Part shown: in pieces, positions 16,808 to 24,094 of the stretch
Numbering within the stretch: position 1 is the stretch's first letter
Layout: the number at the start of each line of letters is the position of its first letter
Source of the DNA: Streptomyces neyagawaensis
GTDB taxonomy: Bacteria; Actinomycetota; Actinomycetes; Streptomycetales; Streptomycetaceae
Length of the DNA: 64,000 bases
Assembly (NCBI RefSeq): GCF_023516595.1
Contig: NZ_JAMGBG010000117.1
Coordinates: 1-64,000, forward strand
Reading direction: 5' to 3'
Made by a program: the position numbers and the translations under genes
The notes under the pieces: generated by a model
What the model was told of the DNA's origin: nothing
Databases searched by the model: none
What the model saw: the letters and a program-made list of their open reading frames with translations, nothing else

Positions 16808-18667
16808 TCAGAGGAACGCGGATGCCGCCCCCTTGAACACCAAAGCCGCCCCCAGGGCGACGACCAGGAGCGCCGACGCCAGCGGGACGGTGCGGCGGAC
16901 CAGTGCCGCCGTGGGGCCGCCGAGCCGGCCCTGACCCTTGTCCATCACGCGCGCGGCCCAGCCGCCCGCCTTCACCACGGCGTACCCGGCCGCGGTCAGC
17001 GTGAGCGCCAGCCCGATGCCGTACGCCAGCACCAGCAGCAGGCCGAACCACGCCTTGCCCATCGCCGCCGCGCCGACCAGCACGACCACCGCGGACGGGC
17101 TCGGCACCATGCCGCCCGCGAAACCGAGCAGGATCGTGCCGCGCAGGGTGGGCGCGGTGGGGTGGGTGTGGGTGAAACCACCGTGGGTGTGCGTCAGACC
17201 ACCGCCGAGCAGCGAGCGCTTGGGGGCGGGGGCGTGGTCGTGGTCGTGCTCATGGTCATGGTCGTGGGTGTGGGTGTGGCTCGCGTCGTGTGCGTGGTCA
17301 TGGCCGTGGCTGTGACCGTGCTGGTGCCCGTGGTCGTGGCTGTGCTCGTGGGCGGTGCCGTGGCTGTGGGTGTGCGCCTTGACCGGGGCCGTTTCGGGCT
17401 CGTGGATGTGGGCGTGGGCTTCGCCGTGTGTACGCGGGTGCGCGTGCGCGAGGACGAGCTGCTTCTGGGGCTCGGGCTCGGGTGCGTGATCGTGGTCGTG
17501 GGAGTGCCCGTGGCCGTGCGTGTGACCAGGACCGTGCTCATGGTCATGGTCGTGGTCATGGTCGTGCGTGTGCTCGTGACCGTGATCGTGGTCGTGCCCA
17601 TGCTCATGACCATGTCCGTGCCCCGGCATCAGCGTGAGCTTGCGGTTCAGCCAGGCGCGGCGGGCCAGGGTCACGCCCGCCGTCATCACGAAGAGGCCGC
17701 TCGCGATGCCGAGCCAGGTGATGACGGACGGGGCGGCGGCGGAACCGGCGAGGACCAGCAGCCCGAGGGCGACCACGCCCAGGGTGTGGGTGATCGTCAC
17801 CGACGCGGCCATGGGGAGTACGTCGCGCATCCGGGCGCGGTCGCGGGCGGCGGCGGTCGCGGCCATGAGCGTCTTGCCGTGGCCCGGGGCGAGCGCGTGC
17901 ATCGCGCCGAGGAACAGGGCGATGCCGAAGGCCAGCGCGCCGAAGCCGAGGGTGAGGTCGTGGCTGGAGACCAGGTCGTCCAGGGCCCGGGTCCAACGGT
18001 CGGCGCCGCGCGGGAGGATCGAGGCCCCCGGCGCGTCGTCCTCGCGCTCCGTCAGCGCGGGACCGCCGGGCCGTACCTGGAGGGAGGCGGCCGCGGTGTC
18101 CTCCGGGGACTGGAGCAGTTCCTGGGGGTAGTCGGTGAGCCGGTCCGACACCGACTCCTCCGGCACGTCCGACCCGGTCAGGGTCATCCGGTCGCCCTGG
18201 GCGGTGACCTCGCGCCAGCCGGGTCCGGAGTCCACGGCGGCGTGGAAGCGCACATCGACGGCCCGGTCCGGCAGGGCGGCCCTCAGCCGGCACTCCACGC
18301 GGAGGGTCTTCAGCCCGGCCTGGCCCGGCCGCTCCTGGGCCCGGCTCGACGAGACGGTCACCTCGACGGCCCGTCCGTCGACCGTCACCTCGGTGTCCCC
18401 GGCGGCCGTCGCGCACCGTTCGCGGGCCCACCCTGCCCTGCCCCGGCGCTCGATGGCGGGCTCGGCCTGGGTGGCGGGGATCTCCGCCAGGTCCTCCACA
18501 TGGAGGATCCTGAGCTGTCCGGGGGCGGCGACCAGCCCGTCGTACCGGTTGACGGTGAAGTTGCCGAGCGGGTGCGCGCTGGCGGTTCCGCTGGGTACGA
18601 GCACCAGGGCGCAGGCGGCCGTGAGGACCGCCGCACAGGAGGCGAACAGGCGCCGAGAGGCAGTCAC
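16808..18667 (-). CDS. NicO-type nickel/cobalt transporter with giant His-rich loop
   Basis: 619 residues. It has a signal peptide ending near 'GTASAHPLGNF', an external domain to about 210, then a NicO/RcnA-HupE-type membrane domain: 'LGAMHALAPGHGKTLMAA' and 'GFAGGMVPSPSAVVVLVGAAAMGK' are the family metal-path motifs. Between them (about 342-500) is a loop with some 54 His, largely as H-D/H-G/H-S dipeptides, that should bind Ni, Co or Zn. Its direction (uptake or efflux) cannot be told from sequence. The GTG start overlaps the TPR stop (GTGA), showing coupling to the upstream gene. Last gene of the DUF4331-TPR-transporter run. Confidence 0.88.
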   Translation of the reverse strand: MTASRRLFASCAAVLTAACALVLVPSGTASAHPLGNFTVNRYDGLVAAPGQLRILHVEDLAEIPATQAEPAIERRGRAGWARERCATAAGDTEVTVDGRAVEVTVSSSRAQERPGQAGLKTLRVECRLRAALPDRAVDVRFHAAVDSGPGWREVTAQGDRMTLTGSDVPEESVSDRLTDYPQELLQSPEDTAAASLQVRPGGPALTEREDDAPGASILPRGADRWTRALDDLVSSHDLTLGFGALAFGIALFLGAMHALAPGHGKTLMAATAAARDRARMRDVLPMAASVTITHTLGVVALGLLVLAGSAAAPSVITWLGIASGLFVMTAGVTLARRAWLNRKLTLMPGHGHGHEHGHDHDHGHEHTHDHDHDHDHEHGPGHTHGHGHSHDHDHAPEPEPQKQLVLAHAHPRTHGEAHAHIHEPETAPVKAHTHSHGTAHEHSHDHGHQHGHSHGHDHAHDASHTHTHDHDHEHDHDHAPAPKRSLLGGGLTHTHGGFTHTHPTAPTLRGTILLGFAGGMVPSPSAVVVLVGAAAMGKAWFGLLLVLAYGIGLALTLTAAGYAVVKAGGWAARVMDKGQGRLGGPTAALVRRTVPLASALLVVALGAALVFKGAASAFL

Positions 18668-20268
18668 TTGGTCTCCAGAGCCTTCAGGGTCGTACGGGCT
18701 TCGGCGGCACCGCGCGGTGCGAAGCCGGGGTTCAGATCGAGTGCCGCGCGGAGCGACGCCTTCGCGGCCTTCCTCTCGCCGGCGCCGTACTCGACCATCC
18801 CCCGGTGGTACAGGAACGTGGCGTCCTTGTAGCCGGGAGCGGTGGCCCGCCTGGCGTACGGCAGGGCCTCCTTGTCGCGGCCGTTGACGTGCAGCGCCCA
18901 GGCGAGGGCGTCCGCCGTGTGGACCGTCTCGCGGCGCTTCCACTCCGCCTCGGCCGCGCGCAGGGCGGCCTTCCTGCCGCCGTGGTCGGCGGCGGCGAGC
19001 GCCGTGTCGAGGTCGGCGTTGACGCCGTTGGCGCGGGCGATCGCGGTGTAGGCGTTCACCAGCACGTACTGGTCACGGGCCGCCGACGTGTCGCCCTTCG
19101 CGTCGTACAGCTCGCCGAGGAGGACCAGCGGGCCCGGCAGCGGGTAGGCGGACACGACCTGTTCGAGTCCTCGGACGGCCTCGGCGGTGTCGCCGCTCGC
19201 GGCCTGGGCGCGGGCACGGCCCTCCAGCGCGGGGAGGTAGGTGTCGTCGGCGCCCAGGGCGCGCGCGTAGTGGTCGAGCGCCGTCTTGACGTCGCCCTGC
19301 TTCCAGGCCAGTTGGCCGAGCTGGGTGGCCACGTAGGCGATGTCGCCCCGCGTGACCGCCGAGTCGAGCGCCTGCCGCAGGACGCGGCGGGCGGTCTTCA
19401 CGTCGCCGCGCAGCTCGTGCACATAGGCGTAGCGGGTGAACACGGGGATGCCGGGGCGGCGGGTGTCGGCGAGCTTCGCCGCCTTCAACGCCCCGTCATA
19501 GCGGCCGAGTTCGACGAGGGCATCGATCCGGCTGCACAGCGCCCGTTCGCTGTAAGGGTTCTCCTCGAGGGCCCGGTCCGCGTAGCGCAGGGCGTCCTCG
19601 AACTCGTGCCGGGCCGCGGCGAGCGCGGCGAGGCCGGCGAGGGCCGGGTCGTTGTCCGGGCGCAGCTTCAGGGAACGGTTCAGGGCCTTCTCGGCCTGCG
19701 GGTAGCGGGAGGGGTCGCCCTTGGTGCGGGCCTGTTCCACATAGGCCAGGCCGAGGGTCGACCAGGAGCCGAAGTCCCGCGGCTGGTCCTTGAGATGGGC
19801 CTGCAACGCCTTGACCGACGTGTCCAGGTCCCCGCCGGCCAGCTGTGCCGCCGGGAGCCCCGGCGAGGAGGAGAGAGCGACCGTCCCGTCGTCGTCCCGG
19901 GCGCCCAGCGCGATCGCGAACCCGGTGAACGCGACGGCCAGCGCGGCCGCGCACGCGGTGAGCCGCAGCAGCCGCCCCCGGACGGGCTCACGAACCGGCT
20001 CGCGAACGGGTACGACGTCGCCGGAATCGGCACCCGACTCCACACCGGACGCGGACGCGGACTCGGCACCGGACCGGGCACCGGAGTCGGCACCCGACCC
20101 GGCACCGGACTCGGAGTCGGCGCTGGACTCTGCACCGGAGTCGGCGCTGGACTCTGCACCGGAGTCGGCGACAGCCTCGGCGATCTCGTGCCCGTCGGCC
20201 TCGGGAGCCCCCTCGTCGGGGCGCGGACGCCCGTCCTGCGACGCGCTGTCGTTCGTACGCGGGGACAT
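18664..20268 (-). CDS. Membrane-anchored TPR protein
   Basis: 534 residues. A low-complexity Ser/Ala/Asp/Gly/Glu head (about 30-85, near-repeats of SADSGAES) precedes one membrane segment ('LLRLTACAAALAVAFTGFAIALGA', about 98-121). Beyond it, at least eight TPR-like units run to the C-terminus (for example 'FGSWSTLGLAYVEQARTKGDPSRYPQAEKALNRSL'). The TPR array should lie outside the membrane and act as a protein-binding scaffold. GAGGAGAGGG precedes the ATG. Its stop overlaps the transporter start. A strong terminator separates it from the upstream DUF4331 gene, so it may depend on read-through or its own promoter. Confidence 0.85.
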   Translation of the reverse strand: MSPRTNDSASQDGRPRPDEGAPEADGHEIAEAVADSGAESSADSGAESSADSESGAGSGADSGARSGAESASASGVESGADSGDVVPVREPVREPVRGRLLRLTACAAALAVAFTGFAIALGARDDDGTVALSSSPGLPAAQLAGGDLDTSVKALQAHLKDQPRDFGSWSTLGLAYVEQARTKGDPSRYPQAEKALNRSLKLRPDNDPALAGLAALAAARHEFEDALRYADRALEENPYSERALCSRIDALVELGRYDGALKAAKLADTRRPGIPVFTRYAYVHELRGDVKTARRVLRQALDSAVTRGDIAYVATQLGQLAWKQGDVKTALDHYARALGADDTYLPALEGRARAQAASGDTAEAVRGLEQVVSAYPLPGPLVLLGELYDAKGDTSAARDQYVLVNAYTAIARANGVNADLDTALAAADHGGRKAALRAAEAEWKRRETVHTADALAWALHVNGRDKEALPYARRATAPGYKDATFLYHRGMVEYGAGERKAAKASLRAALDLNPGFAPRGAAEARTTLKALETK

Positions 20269-20367
20269 GCCCTCTCCTCAAAGTCCTTGCCGAGCAACGG
20301 TGGTGACGTCGGTGGGGCGCGGCCCGCGCCGTGGGGGATGGATACGAGCGGACCGCGCCGGTCGGTG

Positions 20368-20392
20368 GGCCGGGCCCCCGCGGGGCCCGGCC
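20368..20392 (-). terminator. Terminator between DUF4331 and TPR genes
   Basis: GGCCGGGCCCC, CGC loop, GGGGCCCGGCC: a perfect 11-bp stem nine bases past the DUF4331 stop. It could make downstream TPR/transporter expression lower than that of DUF4331. Confidence 0.7.
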
Positions 20393-20401
20393 GGGGTGGG
20401 C

Positions 20402-21925
20402 CTAGTAGTAGGCCCGGTCGTTCCGGCGGCGCCACCACAGCAGGCCCGAGCCGATGAGCAGGACACCGACCGCGCCGGCACCCGCGGAGGCCGCGATCAG
20501 CGTGGTGTCGTCCATGCCGGCCTCGACGCCACCGCCCAGCGCGCTGCGCACGTTGTTCGTGGTGTTGCCCTTGACCGTCTTGCCCCGCGAACCCGCCGTC
20601 GGCAGACCGACGTACGGGAAGGACTTGCCGAACTTCTTGTCGTTCTTGTCGACCGCGTCGCCCAGGTCGTTCTTGGCACCGACCAGTTCGCCCTCGACCA
20701 CCTGGAGCGCGATGTCGATCACGTCGTCGGTGAGCCGGCGACCGTTCGGGAAGCCCTGGTTGTCACCGTCGAGGACACCGAGCCGCTTCGGCTTCGCGGT
20801 CGGCTTGATGGAGGTGTTGAGGCGCAGCTGCTCCGACGGGGTCACGCGCGGCGGCTGGTTGAGGCCCTCGACACCCTTCAGGAAGACGTCGACGAGGTCG
20901 TTGCGCGGCGTCTTCGGGGCGGGGATCTTGTAGATCGCCTCGATCAGCTTCGGCAGCTCCGGCTCGGTGACGTTCTTCAGGAACTGGGCGTCCTCCGTGG
21001 GCGAGGACGCGTTGAACCGGTCCTTGTCCTTCAGCGGGTTGACGACCTCGTTCACCAGCGGCATGCCGAGGCGCGACACCTGGTGGAAGCGGCCGTTGGC
21101 GCCCTTGCGCTGCGTCGTCGACCATATGCCGACGATCGGCTGGTCCTTGGAGTAGGCGAGCGCCGCGCTCGGCACCTGGAGCGCGATCGAGTTGACGTTG
21201 TAGCCCTTGAGGGTGTCCCGCCCGACCTCGGAGAGGTCACCGCCGTACAGCAGGTCGAAGACCCGCAGGTCCAGGAAGAACGGGTCGTCGGCCTGGCCGG
21301 CGAACGTCGTCACACCGCTCGCGGTCTTGTAGACGGCCTCGTCGCGCAGCTTCTTGAAGTTCGGCATCGACGCCTTGCCGACGTTGGAGGGCGCCACCCA
21401 CACGTCGTCGGCGAGCTTCGTCCGGGACACCGGGCGACGGTCCCGCAGCTTGATCAGCTCGATGTCGTACGTCTGCGTGATGTTGAGGTCCGGGTCGTCG
21501 AGGCTCTCCACGACACCCGTGTTGTACAGGAACGTCTTGTCGTTCTTCGTCTTGGTGTCGAACGTGTAGCGGAAGATCAGGTCTTCCTTCGCGTCGCCGT
21601 CCTGGTCGACGCGGATGTCGTACTGGGCTTCCTCGGAGAACGGGAAGAAGTTCGGTCCGCCCGCCGGCTCCTCGAAGGGGATCCAGTTCGCGACGATCGT
21701 CGTCGTGTCCGGCCTGTCCGGGCTGACGAACGCGTACACGTCGGTGTTGTCGAACTGCGGCTCCCCCGAGATCAGGGGGGCCTCACGGTGGCTGGAGGCG
21801 GAGGCCGTCCCCGGCTCCAGCACGGTGACGCCGGCGGCCGCGAGCCCTCCGGCGGCCAGCGAAGCACAAATGAGGGCCGCGATGCTCCGCCGCCCCGCGC
21901 CGCTCTTGGAAGTAGGTGTCGTCAT
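20402..21925 (-). CDS. DUF4331 surface protein
   Basis: 507 residues. It has a signal peptide ('SIAALICASLAAGGLAAAGVTVLEPGTASA') followed by 'SSHREAPLISGEPQFDNTDVYAFVSPD', the signature of DUF4331. A C-terminal membrane segment ('LIAASAGAGAVGVLLIGSGLLWW') and RRRNDR tail anchor it at the cell surface. The function of DUF4331 is not established. It heads the run with the TPR and Ni/Co transporter genes and has a SigK-type promoter 38 bases upstream of the ATG, so it is a probable direct target of the neighbouring sigma factor. The ATG at 21925 is preferred over 21946, as it gives the cleaner signal peptide. Confidence 0.92.
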   Translation of the reverse strand: MTTPTSKSGAGRRSIAALICASLAAGGLAAAGVTVLEPGTASASSHREAPLISGEPQFDNTDVYAFVSPDRPDTTTIVANWIPFEEPAGGPNFFPFSEEAQYDIRVDQDGDAKEDLIFRYTFDTKTKNDKTFLYNTGVVESLDDPDLNITQTYDIELIKLRDRRPVSRTKLADDVWVAPSNVGKASMPNFKKLRDEAVYKTASGVTTFAGQADDPFFLDLRVFDLLYGGDLSEVGRDTLKGYNVNSIALQVPSAALAYSKDQPIVGIWSTTQRKGANGRFHQVSRLGMPLVNEVVNPLKDKDRFNASSPTEDAQFLKNVTEPELPKLIEAIYKIPAPKTPRNDLVDVFLKGVEGLNQPPRVTPSEQLRLNTSIKPTAKPKRLGVLDGDNQGFPNGRRLTDDVIDIALQVVEGELVGAKNDLGDAVDKNDKKFGKSFPYVGLPTAGSRGKTVKGNTTNNVRSALGGGVEAGMDDTTLIAASAGAGAVGVLLIGSGLLWWRRRNDRAYY

Positions 21926-21962
21926 GCCGTCCGTCCTCTGTCCCAACTTGCCTGACGAACGC

Positions 21963-21991
21963 CATTCGGAGCGGTCGGCAGGGTGGATTGG
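21963..21991 (-). promoter_or_regulatory. SigK-type promoter of the DUF4331 gene
   Basis: Read on the minus strand: CCAATCC, 16 bases, CGAATG. The same word pair and spacing occur in front of the sigma factor gene. The -10 ends 38 bases before the ATG, which suits a short leader. As I recall it, the mycobacterial SigK consensus is CCATCC-N16/17-CCGAAT. Confidence 0.65.
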
Positions 21992-22068
21992 TCGAATCCC
22001 AAACGTTCTTACGGCGCGTTTGAAAGGTTGTCTCAGCGGAGAACGGGATTCCTCGGATCGAGATCGCG

Positions 22069-22112
22069 TCCGGAGCCCGTCACGATCCGATCCGGAGCCC
22101 GTCAGGACCCGA
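22069..22112. repeat. 22-bp tandem repeat upstream of the sigma factor gene
   Basis: Two adjacent copies, 22069-22090 and 22091-22112, beginning TCCGGAGCCCGTCA and differing at two positions, followed by further GATCCG words to 22133. It lies 66-109 bases upstream of the putative -35 and could hold sites for another regulator. Confidence 0.6.
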
Positions 22113-22177
22113 TCCGGCCGGATCCGATCGGATTCGTCGACGGGGGACCCGCGTTTTGGGCACGCTGATCCGTAACC

Positions 22178-22205
22178 CCATCCGGAGGTGGGTCGGTTGC
22201 GAATG
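22178..22205 (+). promoter_or_regulatory. SigK-type promoter of the sigma factor gene (autoregulation)
   Basis: CCATCC at 22178-22183, 16 bases, CGAATG at 22200-22205. The match to the DUF4331 promoter and the SigK class suggests that the sigma factor drives itself. If real, transcription starts near 22212, which rules out the ATG at 22203 and supports the GTG at 22254 as translation start. Confidence 0.65.
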
Positions 22206-22253
22206 CCTTACGCGCGGGGATGGCCGTGCTCGGCCGGAGGCGAGGGGGAGCGA

Positions 22254-22796
22254 GTGGAGGCGGACAAACTCCTGGTCCGGGTGGCCGGAGGTGACCAGCG
22301 GGCCTTCGAGGAGCTGTACACCCTGGTGTCCGGGCCGGTGTTCGGTCTGGTGCGCCGGGTCGTACGCGACCCCGCGCAGTCGGAGGAGGTGGCCCAGGAG
22401 GTGCTGCTCGAACTCTGGCGCTCCGCCGGCCGTTTCGACCCCGCCCGAGGCAGCGCCCTGTCCTGGATCCTCACCCTCGCCCACCGGCGCGCGGTGGACC
22501 GGGTGCGCAGCGCCCGCGCCGCCACCGAGCGTGAGCAGCGCGAGGGCCGCCGGGCCCACGACACCGCCTTCGACCAGGTCGCCGAGGAGGTCGAGGCGGG
22601 CCTCGAACGCCAGTGGGTGCGCCACTGCCTGGAGCGGCTCACCGCGCTCCAGCGCGAGTCGGTCACCCTCGCCTACTACGACGGCTACACCTACCGTGAA
22701 GTGGCCGAGCGGCTCTCGCTGCCCCTCGGCACGGTCAAGACCCGTATGCGCGACGGACTCACACGGCTGCGCGAATGCCTGGGAGGAGTCGCATGA
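22254..22796 (+). CDS. ECF sigma factor, SigK-type (ECF19)
   Basis: 180 residues, the usual ECF length. Region 2 ('AFEELYTLVSGPVFGLVRRVVRDPAQSEEVAQEVLLELWRSA' through 'SWILTLAHRRAVDRVRS') and region 4 ('LTALQRESVTLAYYDGYTYREVAERLSLPLGTVKTRMRDGLTRLRECL') are complete and resemble mycobacterial SigK. The GTG at 22254 follows GAGGGGGAG. An ATG at 22203 would add 17 residues but falls inside the likely -10 hexamer. The next genes encode a 29-residue peptide and an RskA-like anti-sigma factor. The divergent DUF4331 gene has the same promoter type, so the pair probably controls that operon. Confidence 0.9.
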   Translation: MEADKLLVRVAGGDQRAFEELYTLVSGPVFGLVRRVVRDPAQSEEVAQEVLLELWRSAGRFDPARGSALSWILTLAHRRAVDRVRSARAATEREQREGRRAHDTAFDQVAEEVEAGLERQWVRHCLERLTALQRESVTLAYYDGYTYREVAERLSLPLGTVKTRMRDGLTRLRECLGGVA

Positions 22797-22882
22797 GCGC
22801 CCTGATCGGCCTCGTGGCACAGGAGGCCCCGTTCGGTTCCACCGCCCCCCGCGCCCGGGTGCCCGAGGGAGGGGCGGCATGA
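22793..22882 (+). CDS. 29-codon ORF linking sigma and anti-sigma genes
   Basis: ATG at 22793 overlaps the sigma factor stop (ATGA) and its TGA at 22880 overlaps the anti-sigma ATG at 22879 (ATGA again). The product would begin MSALIGLVAQEAPFG and end GGAA. GGGAGGAG lies upstream of its start. No family is recognised. It may be a true micropeptide, or simply a translational relay that sets the sigma to anti-sigma ratio. Both overlaps are read directly from sequence. Confidence 0.4.
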   Translation: MSALIGLVAQEAPFGSTAPRARVPEGGAA

Positions 22883-23682
22883 GCCTGTTCCGCCGCGAGG
22901 ACCTCCACTCGCTCGCCGCCCCCTACGCCCTCGACGCCCTGGAGCCCGACGAGCGCCGCCGCTTCGAGAAGCACCTGGAACGCTGCGACCGCTGTCCCGC
23001 CGAGGTGCGCGCCCTGGCCGAGGACGCGGTCCGGCTCGCCTGGTCGACGGCCGTCCCCGCGCCGGCCGCGATGCGCGACCGGGTGCTGGCCGCCGTACGG
23101 AGCACTCCCCAGGAGGCCCCGGCGCAGGCGCGGCCCCAGCAGCATCTGCCGCCGCACGTCTGGGGCACCGCGCCGCCACCGAAGGCGCGCGCCCGTGCGC
23201 CCCGGATGCGCCCTTTGTTCATGCCGCTCGCCACCGTGACCGCCGCCGGCGCGCTCGTCGTGGCGTCGCTCTTCGCCGTCGAGGCGAACCGGACACAGGA
23301 TCAGCTGGACGCGGAGCGGGCGCAGTCACGTGAGATCGCCCACGTTCTCACCGCGCCGGACGTCCGGGCGACCCGGGAACAGGACGCGGAGGGCAATGGA
23401 ATCGGAGTGATCGCTTCCGCCGAGGAGGGGCGTGCGATCGTGACGCTCGCCGGATTCGAGGACCTCCCCCGCGATCGGGTGCACCAGCTCTGGCTCATGC
23501 GCCCCGACGTGCAACCACGCTCCCTGGGCCTCTTCGACGGCGACACGCCCTTGGTCACGAACGGATTGGACACCGATGCGACGTCACTCGCCGTGACCGT
23601 CGAGCCCGACGGGGGGTCAGCACAGCCCACCAGCCAGCCGATTGTCCAACTCGCCCTGAAATCAGTTGGATTCGGAGAGTGA
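22879..23682 (+). CDS. RskA-type transmembrane anti-sigma factor
   Basis: 267 residues. The N-terminal domain ('DLHSLAAPYALDALEPDERRRFEKHLERCDRC') is an anti-sigma domain with a zinc-type H-x3-C-x2-C. One membrane segment lies at about 114-136 ('LATVTAAGALVVASLFAV'), and the external RskA C-terminal domain holds 'DLPRDRVHQLWLM' and 'LAVTVEPDGGSAQPTS'. It should bind and hold the SigK-type factor at the membrane until released by regulated proteolysis. The ATG at 22879 has GAGGGAGGGG before it and overlaps the 29-codon ORF. Confidence 0.92.
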   Translation: MSLFRREDLHSLAAPYALDALEPDERRRFEKHLERCDRCPAEVRALAEDAVRLAWSTAVPAPAAMRDRVLAAVRSTPQEAPAQARPQQHLPPHVWGTAPPPKARARAPRMRPLFMPLATVTAAGALVVASLFAVEANRTQDQLDAERAQSREIAHVLTAPDVRATREQDAEGNGIGVIASAEEGRAIVTLAGFEDLPRDRVHQLWLMRPDVQPRSLGLFDGDTPLVTNGLDTDATSLAVTVEPDGGSAQPTSQPIVQLALKSVGFGE

Positions 23683-23797
23683 TCGACAACGCCCTTACGG
23701 GGTAGGTGTATACCGGGACCGTGATTCCCGAGTGCTCGGGTGGGGCGATATGGTTACGCTGCCCGGGCCGGGTGGACTCGAACGGGTGGGGAGTGAC

Positions 23798-24064
23798 ATG
23801 GAACAGATAACAGTCCGCAGGGCGCGAGTCCCTGCGATCACCTGCGGGAGCAGTGCGACGAGTTCGCGCCTCGACCGCCATCTCTCGGTGCTGAGCGGCC
23901 CCGCCGTGCCGCAGCGCGAGACGGCCGAGGCGACTTCGCTGATGCGGGAGATAACGGCGCGTTCCCCGCACGAGAAGCGTGCCGCCAAGGACACTCGCGT
24001 CGGCCGTGTCTCGTTGTTCGCACCCCTGAGGCGGTTGCGCCGCTCGCTCTTCGGCAGCCGCTAG
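23798..24064 (+). CDS. Small basic protein of unknown function
   Basis: 88 residues beginning MEQITVRRARVPAITCGSSATSSRLDRHL and ending with an Arg-rich amphipathic tail ('LFAPLRRLRRSLFGSR'). No membrane segment, domain or catalytic motif is recognised. The codon use and a strong GGGGAG ribosome site support it as a real gene. The 115-base gap from the anti-sigma gene and the direction suggest a separate transcript. The basic tail could bind nucleic acid or membrane, but that is only a guess. Confidence 0.7.
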   Translation: MEQITVRRARVPAITCGSSATSSRLDRHLSVLSGPAVPQRETAEATSLMREITARSPHEKRAAKDTRVGRVSLFAPLRRLRRSLFGSR

Positions 24065-24094
24065 CACCAAGGATCTTCAGCAGGAAGCCCGCGC

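Noticed and set aside
17165..17640. Short repeats resembling a CRISPR array
   Set aside because: They are His-codon repeats in frame inside the transporter gene, with no constant spacer length.
20321..20345. CCATCC word upstream of the TPR gene as a third SigK promoter
   Set aside because: No CGAATG or similar -10 lies 16-17 bases further on.
22203..22253. ATG at 22203 as the sigma factor start
   Set aside because: It overlaps the likely -10 CGAATG, its GGAGG is 15 bases away, and the added residues do not look like the family.
23760..23800. tRNA T-arm-like word (GGACTCGAAC) near 23774
   Set aside because: The flanking bases do not pair into a T-stem, and no acceptor or anticodon arm can be drawn.
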